Positions 29,121 through 39,914 of a DNA stretch of 64,000 bases are shown one piece after another; within the stretch, counting starts at the first letter, position 1, and every line of letters begins with the position of its first letter. The position numbers and the translations under genes were made by a program. The stretch comes from Bacillus sp. (in: firmicutes) (GTDB lineage: Bacteria > Bacillota > Bacilli > Bacillales > Bacillaceae). The stretch is taken from contig JAPSLL010000010.1 in assembly GCA_031180805.1 (NCBI GenBank), forward strand, positions 1-64,000, given 5' to 3'. The notes under the pieces were generated by a model. That model did no database searches, was not told where the DNA came from, and saw only the letters and a program-made list of their open reading frames with translations.

Positions 29121-29215
29121 GGCTGATTTCGTAATCTTTGTTGTTTTTATTTAGTTGTGCATTTGGCTGATTTCCTCGTGTAGTACTCTCTTTCAGCGGG
29201 GGAGGTGGTGAGTCA
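29121..29215. repeat. degenerate intergenic repeat, copy A
   Basis: About 95 bp beginning GGCTGATTTCGTAATCTTTG and containing GGCTGATTTCCT and CTTTCAGCGGGGGAGG. It aligns over its whole length with copy B (36996-37090) at roughly 80% identity by eye. It resembles a widespread Bacillus intergenic element with GATTTCC and TTTCCGCG blocks. Confidence 0.6.
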
Positions 29216-29237
29216 TTAAAAAGAGATATTTATTAAG

Positions 29238-29267
29238 AAAGGGTCAGCCTGTGGGGACTGACCCTTT
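29238..29267 (-). terminator. terminator after metH
   Basis: AAAGGGTCAG pairs perfectly with CTGACCCTTT around a 10-nt loop, just past the metH stop. The T tract on the minus strand is weak. Confidence 0.65.
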
Positions 29268-29275
29268 GTTCATAT

Positions 29276-32200
29276 TTACATTACATTAAAATATTTCGCA
29301 TCAGGGTGTGATACAACTAAAGCAGTTACAGATGCTTCAGGCTCCATCATAAAGCCTTCTGTTAATTGAATCCCGATATCCTCAGGTCTTAAAAGATTAA
29401 ATAGCTTTTCCTGATCTTCTAAATCCGGACATGCTGGATAGCCGAATGAATATCGTTGCCCTTGGTATTTCGCTGCAAATCGCTGATCCATCGTAAAATC
29501 AGGTGCATCAGGGAAGCCCCAACGATCACGGATTAGCTGATGAGTTCGTTCTGCCAAACCTTCCGCAAGCTCTAAAGCTAAAGCTTGTATCGCATGACTT
29601 TTTAAGTAATCCCCTTGCTCTTTAAAGCCTTTTGCTAGCTCACGAATTTGACTTCCTGCTGTAACAGCAAACATTGCGACATAATCTAACTCATTACTAG
29701 ATTTCGAACGAACGTAGTCTGAAATGCATCTGTATGGCATTTTATCTTGACGTGGGAAATCAAATGTTTGTAAAACGATGTCTGTATTATTTGGATCTAA
29801 GATACATAGCTTATTTTCATCACTATATGCTGGGAAAAATTGATAAGCACATGCAGGCTTAAACCATTTATTTTTTGCACCTTCCTTCAATAAGTCTTGA
29901 ATTAGTTCGACCAATTCCATTGTTTTAGGGTCTTTTTTCTTTATTAATTCTTTGATTTTCCCTTTTAAACCAAGATGGTGGCCAATTAACATTTGCATAT
30001 TCACATAGGGGATAATTTGTGTTAAATCAATATCCTTTATTAGATGACGCTTTGTATCAACAGGTTGAAAAATTGGTGCTTCACTAATTGTGCTTCGCTT
30101 TTCTAATAATTCCGTAACAGCACTTGTTTGCGTATTTTTAATATTAGTCTCTTCTGTAACTGCTGCTTCATTGACAGTGAATAATTCAGGTGTTGTCCGT
30201 AATTGGTTTGCAAGTGATAAACCGTCCATTGCATCCTTTGCATAAACAACAGGGCCCTTGTATTGAGGAGCTATTTTCATTCTTGTGAATTTTCTTGATA
30301 GAGCTGCTCCGCCTACTAAAATCGGTAAATTACAATTAGCGTTGTGTAAGTCCTGTGCTGTAATGACCATTTGCTGTGCAGATTTTACTAATAATCCTGA
30401 TAACCCAATTAGGTCAGGCTTTTCATCTTTAACTGCCTGAATTAATGTTTGCGGTGTAACCTTTATTCCGAGGTCAACAACCTGATAACCGTTATTACTT
30501 AAAATAATGTCGACAAGGTTTTTCCCGATATCGTGTACATCACCTTTAACGGTAGCTAATAAGATTTTTCCTTTGCCACTATCTTCTTTTTTATCCATGA
30601 ATTGCTCTAAAAAGGAGACGGAAGCTTTCATAACTTCAGCGCTTTGAAGAACTTCTGCAACGATTAACTGATTATCATTAAATAAAACACCGACCTCAGC
30701 CATTCCAGCCATTAATGGCCCGTTAATAATTGACAGAGGATCTGGGTATTTCTTTAGTGCAAGCTCTAAGTCGGGAATTAAGCCTTCCTTAGTTCCTTCA
30801 ACAATATATCTAGCTAGTCTTTCTTCTAATGGTAGGGTTGCAACAGGCTTTTTATCTTCCTTTTTCTTACCGCGATAGAATGCGGTAAAGGCAGCTAATG
30901 TTTTATCAGTCGTTTTAAATAATAAATCCTCGGCTAACTTGATCTCTTCCTTAGGGATTGAGGCAAACCGTTCTAATTTCTCAGTGTTAACAATTGCATA
31001 ATCTAACCCCGCTTGTGTGCAATGATATAAATAAACAGCGTTTAATACTTCGCGACCAACAGGTGGGAGGCCGAAGGATACATTACTAACGCCGAGAATT
31101 GTTAAACATTCAGGTAAATGTTCTTTAATTAGTTGAATTCCCCGGACTGTTTCATTTGCAGAACCGATATATTGCTCATCACCCGTTCCAACAGGAAATA
31201 CAAGGGGATCAAAAATTAAATCACTTGCTTTAAGCCCATGCTTGTGAACAAGTATGTCATGTGAACGTTTTGCAACCTCTAATTTTTTTTCAGCGGTTAA
31301 AGCCATACCAACCTCATCAATTGTACCAACAACAAGGGCGCCGCCATATTTTTTCACAAGGGGAACAATGGCATCAAATCGTTCTTCACCATCCTCAAGG
31401 TTAACAGAGTTAATAATTGCCTTACCTTGTGAATATTTCAGAGCACGTTCAATTACGTTTTCATCGGTTGAGTCAATAACAAGAGGTGCCTTTACTTTTT
31501 TGACAACTTCCTTGATAAATGCTTCCATATCCTCTAATTCATCTCGATCAGGATCTGCAAGACAAATATCAATAACATGGGCACCATTTTTCACTTGTGC
31601 TCTGGCGATTTCCGATGCTTCTTCAAACTTCGCTTCAGCAATTAACCGTTTAAACTTTCTAGAGCCGATAACATTTGTCCGTTCACCGACGAATAGTGGG
31701 CGCATTCCTTCATCATACTGTAATGCATCAATTCCAGATACTGTGTGTCCGGTTGAAACTGATTCAAAGCATCGCGGCTTCAAGGATGCTACAGCTTCTG
31801 AAATAGCTTTAATATGTTCAGGTGTTGTTCCACAGCAGCCACCTACTAGATTGAGCCAGCCTTGTTCAGCAAAGGCAACTAATTTCTTCGCAAGGGACTC
31901 AGGTGATTCATGATAATTTCCTTCTTCATCAGGTAGGCCTGCATTTGGATAGCAGCTAATTGCAGTGTTCGCTATACTAGCTAATGTTCTTAAATGATCC
32001 GTCATAAATTCTGGACCTGTTGCACAGTTTAAGCCAACTGAAATTGGCTTCATATGCTCTAAAGAAATATAAAATGCCTCAATATCTTGACCAGCTAACG
32101 TAGTTCCCATCGGCTCGATTGTACCGGAAATCATTAATGGAAGCTCTTTACCAGTATTTTCAAAGGCTTTTTTAATACCGATAAAACCAGCTTTTACATT

Positions 32201-32698
32201 TAGCATATCCTGGCTTGTTTCTAATAGAAGTAAATCAGCGCCACCGAGAATAAGTCCTCTAGCTTGTTCTTCATAGTTTTCTACAAGCGTATCAAACGTT
32301 GTCCCGCCAGTAACGGATAATGTTTTCGTTGTAGGTCCCATTGCACCGGCAACGAAGCGAGGTTTTTCTGGTGTTGAAAACTTAAGGGCTGCATCTTTTG
32401 CTAATTTTGCTGATTCAATATTTAATTCAAGGGCTAATGAGCCTAATTCATATTCATCAAGTACAAGGCTTGTTGCCCCGAATGTGTTTGTTGAAATGAT
32501 GTCTGATCCAGCTAGTAAATATCCCTCATGAATTTTTTTAATTGTTTTCGGAGCAGTTAAGGTTAAGTATTCATTACACCCCTCATAGTCTTCGCCGCCA
32601 AAATCATCAGCAGTAAGGTTTGCAGCCTGAATCATTGTCCCCATTGCTCCATCAAGGACTAAAATTCGTTTTGTTAGTTCGTCTTGGATGCTATACAT
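29276..32698 (-). CDS. metH: cobalamin-dependent methionine synthase
   Basis: 1140 aa, all MetH modules in order. Homocysteine-binding barrel (residues 1 to about 300, zinc Cys in VGLNCATG and [10 protein letters not shown]), methyl-folate barrel (about 335-590), cobalamin cap and B12-binding Rossmann domain with the axial-ligand motif GDVHDIGKN, and C-terminal AdoMet reactivation domain ([13 protein letters not shown]). It methylates homocysteine to methionine with methyl-tetrahydrofolate. The ATG overlaps the yitJ stop by 8 nt; both lie behind the SAM riboswitch. Confidence 0.96.
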   Translation of the reverse strand: MYSIQDELTKRILVLDGAMGTMIQAANLTADDFGGEDYEGCNEYLTLTAPKTIKKIHEGYLLAGSDIISTNTFGATSLVLDEYELGSLALELNIESAKLAKDAALKFSTPEKPRFVAGAMGPTTKTLSVTGGTTFDTLVENYEEQARGLILGGADLLLLETSQDMLNVKAGFIGIKKAFENTGKELPLMISGTIEPMGTTLAGQDIEAFYISLEHMKPISVGLNCATGPEFMTDHLRTLASIANTAISCYPNAGLPDEEGNYHESPESLAKKLVAFAEQGWLNLVGGCCGTTPEHIKAISEAVASLKPRCFESVSTGHTVSGIDALQYDEGMRPLFVGERTNVIGSRKFKRLIAEAKFEEASEIARAQVKNGAHVIDICLADPDRDELEDMEAFIKEVVKKVKAPLVIDSTDENVIERALKYSQGKAIINSVNLEDGEERFDAIVPLVKKYGGALVVGTIDEVGMALTAEKKLEVAKRSHDILVHKHGLKASDLIFDPLVFPVGTGDEQYIGSANETVRGIQLIKEHLPECLTILGVSNVSFGLPPVGREVLNAVYLYHCTQAGLDYAIVNTEKLERFASIPKEEIKLAEDLLFKTTDKTLAAFTAFYRGKKKEDKKPVATLPLEERLARYIVEGTKEGLIPDLELALKKYPDPLSIINGPLMAGMAEVGVLFNDNQLIVAEVLQSAEVMKASVSFLEQFMDKKEDSGKGKILLATVKGDVHDIGKNLVDIILSNNGYQVVDLGIKVTPQTLIQAVKDEKPDLIGLSGLLVKSAQQMVITAQDLHNANCNLPILVGGAALSRKFTRMKIAPQYKGPVVYAKDAMDGLSLANQLRTTPELFTVNEAAVTEETNIKNTQTSAVTELLEKRSTISEAPIFQPVDTKRHLIKDIDLTQIIPYVNMQMLIGHHLGLKGKIKELIKKKDPKTMELVELIQDLLKEGAKNKWFKPACAYQFFPAYSDENKLCILDPNNTDIVLQTFDFPRQDKMPYRCISDYVRSKSSNELDYVAMFAVTAGSQIRELAKGFKEQGDYLKSHAIQALALELAEGLAERTHQLIRDRWGFPDAPDFTMDQRFAAKYQGQRYSFGYPACPDLEDQEKLFNLLRPEDIGIQLTEGFMMEPEASVTALVVSHPDAKYFNVM

Positions 32699-34553
32699 GT
32701 GTAATCTTCCTTTCTGCTAGTTGTTTTTCCTTTTCATGGATGTAATTTGTTAGCTCCACAGTAAGGTCATATTGTAAAAATGGAGTAATTAAGTAAATCC
32801 CATTAAATAAATCAAATGCGGCATCGATTAGTTCCTTCGCAATTGCTAAGCCCTCTAGGCGTGCCTTGTCTTTATCTGTCCCCGCAGCAGCCATTTTTTC
32901 TCTAATTGAATCAGATAACTTAATACCAGGGATTTCGTTATGAATAAATTCAGCGTTTCGACTTGAAGTTAACGGCATAATTCCAATATAAATTGGTGCT
33001 TTTAAGTTACGGGTTGCTTTATATACTTCGACGATTTGCTCTGTAGAATAGAGCGGCTGTGAAATAAAATAATCTGCACCACAAGCGACTTTTTTCTCTA
33101 ACCGTATGACTGCTTTGTCTAAATGGCGGACATTTGGATTGAAAGCAGCTGCAACAGAGAAGTTTGTTTTTTCTCCAAGAGGCTTACCTGAATATGAAAC
33201 ACCTGCATTAAATTGTTTAATTAAGCTAATTAAATCAAAAGAGGATACATCATAAACTGATGTAGCACCTGGGAAATCACCAATCTTTGAAGGATCACCA
33301 GTTATCGCGAGAACATCTGATAGCCCTAGAGAGTGCAAACCCATTAAATGTGATTGTAAGCCAATAAGGTTTCGGTCACGACAGGTTATATGAATTAATG
33401 CCCGTGTACCGGTTTTCTCTCTAGCAAGAATGCCCGCTGCCAAATTGCTTACACGTGGTGAAGCAAGAGAGTTATCCGCTAATGTTAGAGCATCAATACC
33501 AGCATTATGTAATGCCTTTGCACCTTCTAAAAATTTACTCATCCCGAGCTTTTTCGGGGGATCTAATTCCACGATTACAGAGTGTCTATCTGTTACAATT
33601 TCTTGTAATGGTGGTAATGAATTAGCGCTTGTTACAGTGATGCTATCTTGGATTTCCTTCGGTGCTCTTACTTTTTTACTTGTTATTGGCTCAAGACCAG
33701 CAACTGCTTCAGCCATTGCTTGAATATGTCGCGGTGTTGTTCCACAGCAACCACCGATTAATCTTGCACCTTGCTCACGGAATTTTAACGCACTTTCCCT
33801 AAAATAACCTTCATCAGACTCATAAACTAATCGACCTTCATTTAGAGCAGGTAAACTGCTGTTTGGAAAAACAGAAAGAGCAGCATGCTTAGGTATTGGT
33901 ACTTCTTCTAATGATTGAATCATATGATAAGGACCTAAACGGCAGTTTAAGCCAATGACATTTGCTCCAAGCTCCTCAAGTGTTGTAAATGCCTGTTGCA
34001 GTGGTGTTCCATCCTGTAATACGCCAGCTTCATGTAATGAGACATTTGCGATAATTGGCTTATTTGTTTCTTTGCGGGCAATTTTAAGAACGGTAGTCAT
34101 TTCTTCTAAATCATAATAAGTTTCAAGGAGGATCCCATCGACATTTTCATTTAATAACACATAAAGCTGCTCCCGGAAGTTGCGTTTTAAATCATCTAAG
34201 GATTGCGCACTTTTCTTGAAGGAGCGAATTCCGCCAATTGTTCCGAACACATATGTTGGAGCAATTGCTGCTTTAGCGGCCTGCTTTGCAATTTCAACGG
34301 CCTGTTTATTAATTTGTCTAATATCATCCTCTAGGCCATACCTTGAGAGTTTAATATCATTTGCCCCATAAGTGTTAGTTTGGATAAGATTTGCGCCTGC
34401 TTGAATGTATGCTTCGTGTACACGCAATACATCATTAGGCTTTGATAGGTTTAATTCCTCGAAGCAACGGTCAACGCCATGTGCATAAAGCATTGTACCC
34501 ATAGCACCGTCTCCAACTATAATTTTACTCTTTAAATCTTCTAAAAAGCTCAT
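32691..34553 (-). CDS. yitJ: bifunctional homocysteine S-methyltransferase/methylenetetrahydrofolate reductase
   Basis: 620 aa fusion. The N-terminal ~300 residues are a homocysteine methyltransferase barrel ([32 protein letters not shown]). The C-terminal half is a MetF-type flavin reductase ([43 protein letters not shown]). It supplies methyl-THF to MetH and may also methylate homocysteine. I start at MSFLEDL (34553), with GGAGG 8 nt upstream. The same arrangement is known in B. subtilis, where the switch was described. Confidence 0.95.
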   Translation of the reverse strand: MSFLEDLKSKIIVGDGAMGTMLYAHGVDRCFEELNLSKPNDVLRVHEAYIQAGANLIQTNTYGANDIKLSRYGLEDDIRQINKQAVEIAKQAAKAAIAPTYVFGTIGGIRSFKKSAQSLDDLKRNFREQLYVLLNENVDGILLETYYDLEEMTTVLKIARKETNKPIIANVSLHEAGVLQDGTPLQQAFTTLEELGANVIGLNCRLGPYHMIQSLEEVPIPKHAALSVFPNSSLPALNEGRLVYESDEGYFRESALKFREQGARLIGGCCGTTPRHIQAMAEAVAGLEPITSKKVRAPKEIQDSITVTSANSLPPLQEIVTDRHSVIVELDPPKKLGMSKFLEGAKALHNAGIDALTLADNSLASPRVSNLAAGILAREKTGTRALIHITCRDRNLIGLQSHLMGLHSLGLSDVLAITGDPSKIGDFPGATSVYDVSSFDLISLIKQFNAGVSYSGKPLGEKTNFSVAAAFNPNVRHLDKAVIRLEKKVACGADYFISQPLYSTEQIVEVYKATRNLKAPIYIGIMPLTSSRNAEFIHNEIPGIKLSDSIREKMAAAGTDKDKARLEGLAIAKELIDAAFDLFNGIYLITPFLQYDLTVELTNYIHEKEKQLAERKITHV

Positions 34554-34603
34554 CGCTAAAGCCTCCATTTCTTTCATATCTAAATCTAAGAAAAGCTTAT
34601 ACA

Positions 34604-34990
34604 AAATAAAAAAAGCCTTCATAAGCAGAAGGCTAGATAGTACAAAGCTTCTCCTTATCTTTCAAGCATTTTAAATGCTTAGCTGGAATTAGCACCTTGG
34701 CATTCGGGTGGAGTGATAAGATTAGATTGATTAATTAGGAAAATAGCATCTTATTACTTTCAGTATGAGTGTTGAATAAAACTCAGGCTTACTGTTTTAT
34801 TCCTTTTGAAAAATAATGAAAAAAGTGTCGAATAACGCTCGTTTTCGCTACTTTTTTCATTATCTTTCACATACTGATAAATAATGAGTCTATTTATGAA
34901 TCTACAATCAATCAACTTATCAATCTTTCCGAGATTGACCGGTTGCTGAAGCTTCATAGGGCCAGTCCCTCAGCTTCTCTTGATAAGATA
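34604..34990 (-). promoter_or_regulatory. SAM-I riboswitch (S-box) with large internal expansion
   Basis: The 5' conserved half (34990-34939) reads CTTATCAAGAGAAGC, then AGGGACTGGCCC and GAAGCTTCAGCAACCGG. The 3' half (34700-34645) reads CCAAGGTGCTAATTCCAGC and TGAAAGATAAGGAGAAGC. These normally lie some 25 nt apart; here about 238 nt of AT-rich, self-complementary sequence separate them. The expression platform is intact: terminator AGCCTTC/GAAGGCT with seven T (34634-34607), and AAGGAGAAGC able to pair with GCCTTCTGCTT as an antiterminator. It should turn yitJ-metH off when SAM is plentiful. Confidence 0.85.
34701..34938. repeat. palindromic insert inside the SAM riboswitch
   Basis: The outer arms GATTGATAAG and CTTATCACTC are inverted repeats with one mismatch. 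Imperfect pairing continues inward to CAGTATG/CATACTG. Inside are two strong hairpins: one with a 20-nt arm TGAAAGATAATGAAAAAAGT (34867-34804), and GAATAAAAC/GTTTTATTC. Neither encodes a protein. Confidence 0.7.
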
Positions 34991-35285
34991 TGAAATTTAG
35001 TTTTTGTTTTCATTTAAATGATTAAAAAGTGTTACAACTAATTTATCTAATATTTTGAAAAATAGCAATAGTTATTTTTGAATAAAATGAACTGATAAAA
35101 TAAAATCATTGCCTACCTAAAAACTCTTGATTTTCCCTTTGCTCTAATCCATAGCATTAAACAGTCGAGCTGCAAAGCCTCTTCGTGGTTGATTAAGAAG
35201 TGAAATAACGAGAAATAGTGTAAAGTTAATTGTTTATTATACGTATTTTGTGTATTTTTCCAGCTCTAAAACTCTTCAAATTAAT
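34991..35285. other. AT-rich intergenic region upstream of the riboswitch
   Basis: About 300 nt hold the yitJ promoter, for which several weak hexamers are possible, and no ORF with a ribosome binding site. I see no further structured element. Confidence 0.5.
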
Positions 35286-35337
35286 AAGCCACTCATGAAA
35301 TAAAGGTCAGAGCACTCTCTATTTCATAAGTGGCTTG
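35286..35337. terminator. terminator after yitK
   Basis: AAGCCACTCATGAAATA pairs with TATTTCATAAGTGGCTT (one mismatch) around a 17-nt loop, directly beyond the yitK stop. Confidence 0.75.
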
Positions 35338-35355
35338 TTTTCGTTAGGACATTTT

Positions 35356-35847
35356 TTATCGATAATTAATAAATTGAACTTCGATTGGTAGGTCTGCTTG
35401 TTTTATTGTAGCAATTATTTGTTGAAGGTCATCTCTGCTTTTTCCGGTGACACGAATTTGGTCATCCTGAATTTGCGATTTAACTTTTAAACCACTATTT
35501 TTAATTAGTGTATTTATTTTTTTGGCATTTTCCTTATCGATGCCAGATACTAGTTCAGCTCTTTGACGAACGGTACCACCTGATGCATTCTCGATTTTTT
35601 TGTAGGAAATATTTTTGATTGGGACATTTCGTTTAATGAGTTTAGAAATCAATACATCCTTTAGCTGCTCTAGCTTATATTCGTCATCAGAGACTAAAAC
35701 GAGCTCGTCATTTTCTAATGAGATTGTACTTTTGCTACCTTTAAAATCATAGCGGGTTGAAATTTCCTTCATTGCAATATTAATGGCATTTGATACTTCT
35801 GGTAATTCAATTTTTGATACAATATCAAATGAACTCTCTTTCGCCAT
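35356..35847 (-). CDS. yitK: YajQ-family nucleotide-binding protein YitK
   Basis: 163 aa, exactly the usual length of YajQ proteins. Starts [20 protein letters not shown] and includes STRYDFKGS and the C-terminal [15 protein letters not shown] 35847 follows AATGGAGGATATTT; the longer frame has no such site. The fold is a double ferredoxin-like (RNP-like) domain. Homologues bind nucleotides, including c-di-GMP in one case, and are abundant cytoplasmic proteins; the role in Bacillus is unclear. Confidence 0.94.
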   Translation of the reverse strand: MAKESSFDIVSKIELPEVSNAINIAMKEISTRYDFKGSKSTISLENDELVLVSDDEYKLEQLKDVLISKLIKRNVPIKNISYKKIENASGGTVRQRAELVSGIDKENAKKINTLIKNSGLKVKSQIQDDQIRVTGKSRDDLQQIIATIKQADLPIEVQFINYR

Positions 35848-35994
35848 AAATATCCTCCATTCCGTATATAATATGGTTAGATTATAGTAAAATAAAACAA
35901 CTATCACAACTATTTATGTTTGATTCGTACATATTAAGCGTAAGTGACGATAGCAAAAATCGTACTTTGATTATGAAGGGATAGATTTAGATTG

Positions 35995-36846
35995 ATGTTA
36001 CCTGGAAAGCAAGAAGTTGTCACAGTAGACGAGAAGGTTGATTTTGGATACTTTTTAACAGATGGGAAAGACCGTGTATTGCTTCACAATAATGAGGTGA
36101 TAGGTGAAATAGAAGTTGGAGATAAAATTGAAGTCTTTTTCGGAGTAGATGCCCAGGACAGGCTTTATGCAACGATGAAAAAACCGTATATAACAGAAGA
36201 TACGTATGCTTGGGTAGAGGTTGTAGATGTTATTGATGAGATGGGGGCATTTGTTGATATTGGGTTGAGTAAAGATGCTCTTGTAGCAAAGGATCATTTG
36301 CCTTATTTAAGAGAGGTTTGGCCAGAAAAGGGAGATAAGTTATATTGTACGTTAAAGGTATCTAAAAATGGCCGTTTTTTTGCACGTTTGGCAACAGAGG
36401 AAATCGTTGGCCCTGAATTAAAACAAGCTGACCGCTCCTTATTTAATAAGGAAATTACCGGAGTTGTTTATCGGATGATTGTAGCTGGATCCTTTATTCT
36501 TACTGAGGAAGGATATAAGGGGTTTATCCATTCCTCTCAAAGAACGATTGAACCAAGATTAGGGGAGAAGGTTACAGGTCGTGTTATTGATGTAAAGGAG
36601 GATGGAACAATAAATGTTTCATTACTACCTCGTAAACAGGATGCAATGAGTGTTGATGCCGAGAAAATCTATGCTTATATGGACCAACGCGGTGGAGCAA
36701 TGCCATTTACTGATAAAAGTGATCCCGAGGATATTAAGGAACGATTTAACTTGAGTAAGGCGGCCTTCAAGCGAGCGTTAGGGCATTTAATGAAGCAAGG
36801 AAGAGTATATCAGGAGAATGGTTGGACGTATTTTAAAAAGGAATAA
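35995..36846 (+). CDS. yitL: S1 RNA-binding protein YitL (CvfB-like)
   Basis: 283 aa. Three S1-like OB-fold segments (near residues 10-65, 68-135, 150-215: VVDVIDEMGAFVDIGLSKD, VVYRMIVAGSFILTEEGYKG, GRVIDVKEDGTINVSL) and a C-terminal winged helix (FNLSKAAFKRALGHLMKQGR, VYQENGWTYF). This is the CvfB/YitL architecture, linked in staphylococci to virulence-gene control through RNA. The Shine-Dalgarno GAAGGG is rather far away, so TTG 35992 is an alternative start. Confidence 0.88.
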   Translation: MLPGKQEVVTVDEKVDFGYFLTDGKDRVLLHNNEVIGEIEVGDKIEVFFGVDAQDRLYATMKKPYITEDTYAWVEVVDVIDEMGAFVDIGLSKDALVAKDHLPYLREVWPEKGDKLYCTLKVSKNGRFFARLATEEIVGPELKQADRSLFNKEITGVVYRMIVAGSFILTEEGYKGFIHSSQRTIEPRLGEKVTGRVIDVKEDGTINVSLLPRKQDAMSVDAEKIYAYMDQRGGAMPFTDKSDPEDIKERFNLSKAAFKRALGHLMKQGRVYQENGWTYFKKE

Positions 36847-36864
36847 ATTTCTAATGAAATGATG

Positions 36865-36898
36865 AAGGAGGATCTTTGAGATCCTCCTTTTGTTTTTT
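36865..36898 (+). terminator. terminator after yitL
   Basis: Perfect 11-bp stem AAGGAGGATCT/AGATCCTCCTT with a 3-nt loop and the T-rich tail TTGTTTTTTG. Confidence 0.92.
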
Positions 36899-36995
36899 GA
36901 AATAATAAATTTTTAATTTTTTTAAAAAAGAACGGTTACATAATTGAAAAAGATGAAACAGTTTGTCGATACATATAGAGTGAGTTTTTTAGAAA

Positions 36996-37090
36996 GGCTG
37001 TTTTCGTAACCTTTGTTGCTTTTTACTTAGTTGTCGTTTTTGGTTGATTTCCTAGGGCAGTACTTGCTTTCCGCGAGTGAACGTGAGCCA
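36996..37090. repeat. degenerate intergenic repeat, copy B
   Basis: About 95 bp matching copy A: GGCTGTTTTCGTAACCTTTG, TTGGTTGATTTCCT and CTTTCCGCGAGTG. It occupies most of the 380-nt gap between yitL and the BMP-family gene. The remainder of the gap is AT-rich without a supported ORF. Confidence 0.6.
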
Positions 37091-37227
37091 CCAGTGTTAA
37101 CAATTGTTTAACATTAACCTAACCCACGCATTTTGCAGGAATCTCGTAAGTAAATCCAATCAACCTTATATAAATGGTGCAAAAACAACAATCTTTCAGA
37201 AAAAAGACTTAGAAAAGAGGTTTAATA

Positions 37228-38193
37228 ATGAACAGAAAAAGAATCATTCTCCTTTTATTATGTTTAATCTTATCTGTTACAGGCTGTTCCCAGAAGAAGC
37301 CTAAAACAAAAGTAGATGACAGAATAAAGATAGGAATCATGCTGTCTGATGTAGGTTTAGGTGACCAATCTTTTAGTGATACAGCATTTAACGGGCTTGT
37401 TAAAGCGAGAGATGAGTTAGGAATTCTTTTTGATTATCGGGAGCTAAACGATACAGGAACATATGAAGAAGGGCTTAAACAATTAGTGAATGAGGGAAAT
37501 GATATTGTCATTGGGCTTGGATTTAATATTCAGCAAGACCTTGAAAAGGTAGCGAAGCAATTTCCAGAACAGCAATTCGTAATTGTAGATGCAATTTCAG
37601 AGCTAGAAAATGTAACTTCAGTTACCTTCAAAGAGGATCAAGGAAGTTACTTAGTTGGTATTGTTGCAGCGTTAACAACAAAGACAAATAAAATCGGGTT
37701 TATTGGTGGGGAGGATACACCGCTTATTAATAAATTCGAATCTGGGTTTATTGAAGGGATAAGAGCAGTAAATAATCACATAACAGTTGTTAGTGAATAT
37801 GCAAATGATTTTGGAAATGAGCAGCTCGGTGCTGAAATAGCAAAAAAAATGATTAATAACAATGTAGATGTCATTTATGGGGTAGCAGGCTTAACAGGAG
37901 TTGGGATGTTAAAGGAAGCTCAAAGGAGTAAGGTATATGGGATCGGTGTCGATACTGACCAGTATTTTTATGCTGAAGAGGCTGTTGTGACATCAATGTT
38001 AAAAAATATCGATGTTGCGATGTATCAACTTGCTGAACAGCTCGTTAAGCAAGGAAAGATTTCAAAGGGACATATAGAGCTTGGCTTAAAGGAAAATGGT
38101 GTTGATTTAGCTCCTTTAAGAGTAGTGAATTATAGCAAGGAGCAAACTGAGTTAATTGAAAATTATAAAGAACAGATAGTAAATGAACAATAG
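37228..38193 (+). CDS. BMP-family (PnrA/Med-like) lipoprotein
   Basis: 321 aa. Signal peptide with lipobox VTGC (Cys20). The mature part is a basic-membrane-protein type periplasmic-binding fold ([71 protein letters not shown]). PnrA-type relatives bind purine nucleosides. No ABC permease or ATPase follows; instead a chemoreceptor starts 17 nt downstream. ATG 37228 has AAAGAGG upstream. It is a distant paralogue of med (57862). Confidence 0.88.
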   Translation: MNRKRIILLLLCLILSVTGCSQKKPKTKVDDRIKIGIMLSDVGLGDQSFSDTAFNGLVKARDELGILFDYRELNDTGTYEEGLKQLVNEGNDIVIGLGFNIQQDLEKVAKQFPEQQFVIVDAISELENVTSVTFKEDQGSYLVGIVAALTTKTNKIGFIGGEDTPLINKFESGFIEGIRAVNNHITVVSEYANDFGNEQLGAEIAKKMINNNVDVIYGVAGLTGVGMLKEAQRSKVYGIGVDTDQYFYAEEAVVTSMLKNIDVAMYQLAEQLVKQGKISKGHIELGLKENGVDLAPLRVVNYSKEQTELIENYKEQIVNEQ

Positions 38194-38210
38194 AAGGAAG
38201 GATTGGTTAT

Positions 38211-39863
38211 ATGACAATTAAGAAAAAGCTACTGATTCAATCATCCGCAATTTTAATTGTAGCGATCTTAATCGTAGGTTTTATTATATTTAATATGGTA
38301 TCAATCCAAGCTTCTAATGAGGACCAGGTACCAACATTATTAAATATTCAAAAACTCCAAGGAGAGCTAAATACAGTAAAGGCAAGCTTAAATAATTATT
38401 CGGTCACACCTACTGATGCGCAAAAACAAGAAATTCTTTCAGCTATTTCCAAAAGTGATAAGTTGATTGAAGAAATAGAGCCTCACATTAATGGGGCAAT
38501 AAGTGAAAAGACATTAAAGAAGCTTCAAACGAAGTATTCACAATGGAAAGAGGAAACAAATTTATCACTTGAAAGAAAGGATGTCCGTGAAGCAAATCGC
38601 CAATCGATTAGGATGAATGGAATCATAAATGACTTGCATTTGATAAATGAATACGCAAATGAGCAATATACGACTTTACAAGAAAACTTAAAAAGTCAGA
38701 TTTCGTTTGTTATCATTTCCTCTGCAGTAAGCTGTTTAGTGTTGATCATTTTTACAACATTGTTATCAACTAAAATGACGAATCGAATTACGAAACCACT
38801 AAACAAAATCGCACAAAATGCTGATCAAGTTGCAACTGGTAATCTAGTCGTCGACACAGTTATTTACAATGGTAAGGATGAGCTAGCAGATTTAAATGGT
38901 TCATTTACAGAAATGGTTAAACAATTAAAAGGATTGTTATTTACTGTTGAGAATTTAAGTAAAAATGTCGAAGAAACAGCTATTGAATTAGAGGCTGAAA
39001 ACAAAGGACTTACAGAAATAAGCAATCAAGTTGCTGTTTCTATAACGGAAATGTCGATTGGCTCACAATCAATTTCAAATGATATGCAGGAAGCAGTCAC
39101 CTTAATTGAACAGATGGATAAAGGGTTTGAAGAAAATGTTATTCTTTCGGAGAAGTCCTATTCTTTTGGAAATGAGGCAGTAAGTGCAATCCAGTCAGGT
39201 CAAAGGGCAATTGAACGGCAAAATAAGTTAATGGATGAAAATAGTAAAATCAGTGAATCAATTGTTATCGCAACGAAAAAATTTACTGATCATACATCTG
39301 AAATAGAAAACATGGCAAAATCAGTAGCTGCCATTGCAGAACAAACGAATCTTTTAGCTCTTAATGCAGCAATAGAAGCAGCGCGTGCTGGTGAAGCTGG
39401 TAAAGGCTTTGCAGTTGTTGCAGATGAAGTGCGTAAATTAGCAGAGGAATCATCTAAGTCTACGAAACATATTTTTGATATGGTGAATATGATAAAAAAT
39501 GGTATTGCTGATATCGAGCAATCTGTTAATAATGGAGTAACGATAGTAGAGGAACAACAACAGTCCATGACTACAACTACTTCAGCTTTTGATAATATAG
39601 GCATGAAGGTTGAAGAAATGATGAAAGGTTTAACTGAGCTATTAAACGGTATTCAACATTCGAAAAAAATGGGAGAACAAGTTCTCGAGAGTGTTGAAAA
39701 TATTAGCTCTGTAGTAGAAGAGACAGTAGCTGGTAATGAAGAAATATCAGCATCAACGACTGAACAATTAGCTTCATTTGAGAAAATTGTTGATAAGGTT
39801 GTAAAGCTAAGAGAATTTACAGATTATTTAAATCAAACATTATCAAAGTTCCGCTTGAAATAA
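38211..39863 (+). CDS. methyl-accepting chemotaxis protein
   Basis: 550 aa. First membrane helix at about residues 7-27, a small extracellular helical-bundle domain (about 30-163), second helix at about 165-185, HAMP (about 186-240), then a long cytoplasmic coiled coil. The conserved hairpin tip is [19 protein letters not shown] followed by [18 protein letters not shown] (about 376-412). It signals to CheA/CheW. It is adjacent to the BMP lipoprotein, which may be its ligand-binding partner. AAGGAAGG precedes the ATG. Confidence 0.92.
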   Translation: MTIKKKLLIQSSAILIVAILIVGFIIFNMVSIQASNEDQVPTLLNIQKLQGELNTVKASLNNYSVTPTDAQKQEILSAISKSDKLIEEIEPHINGAISEKTLKKLQTKYSQWKEETNLSLERKDVREANRQSIRMNGIINDLHLINEYANEQYTTLQENLKSQISFVIISSAVSCLVLIIFTTLLSTKMTNRITKPLNKIAQNADQVATGNLVVDTVIYNGKDELADLNGSFTEMVKQLKGLLFTVENLSKNVEETAIELEAENKGLTEISNQVAVSITEMSIGSQSISNDMQEAVTLIEQMDKGFEENVILSEKSYSFGNEAVSAIQSGQRAIERQNKLMDENSKISESIVIATKKFTDHTSEIENMAKSVAAIAEQTNLLALNAAIEAARAGEAGKGFAVVADEVRKLAEESSKSTKHIFDMVNMIKNGIADIEQSVNNGVTIVEEQQQSMTTTTSAFDNIGMKVEEMMKGLTELLNGIQHSKKMGEQVLESVENISSVVEETVAGNEEISASTTEQLASFEKIVDKVVKLREFTDYLNQTLSKFRLK

Positions 39864-39867
39864 TAAG

Positions 39868-39905
39868 AAAGGACATTGAACGTATTTTAGTTCAATGTCC
39901 TTTTT
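39868..39905 (+). terminator. terminator after the chemoreceptor gene
   Basis: Perfect 14-bp stem AAAGGACATTGAAC/GTTCAATGTCCTTT followed by TTAG; the T run is 5 nt long. Confidence 0.9.
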
Positions 39906-39914
39906 AGATTTGTG

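Noticed and set aside
31254..31913. 219-codon plus-strand frame within metH
   Set aside because: It is fully antisense to the conserved MetH folate domain, with a low-complexity Ser/Thr-rich product; a shadow frame.
34760..34957. 65-codon minus-strand frame inside the riboswitch region
   Set aside because: It crosses the aptamer and insert hairpins, has no ribosome binding site and reads like translated AT-rich structure.
37104..37304. 66-codon frame before the BMP-family gene
   Set aside because: It overlaps the start of a well-supported lipoprotein gene in another frame and lacks a ribosome binding site.
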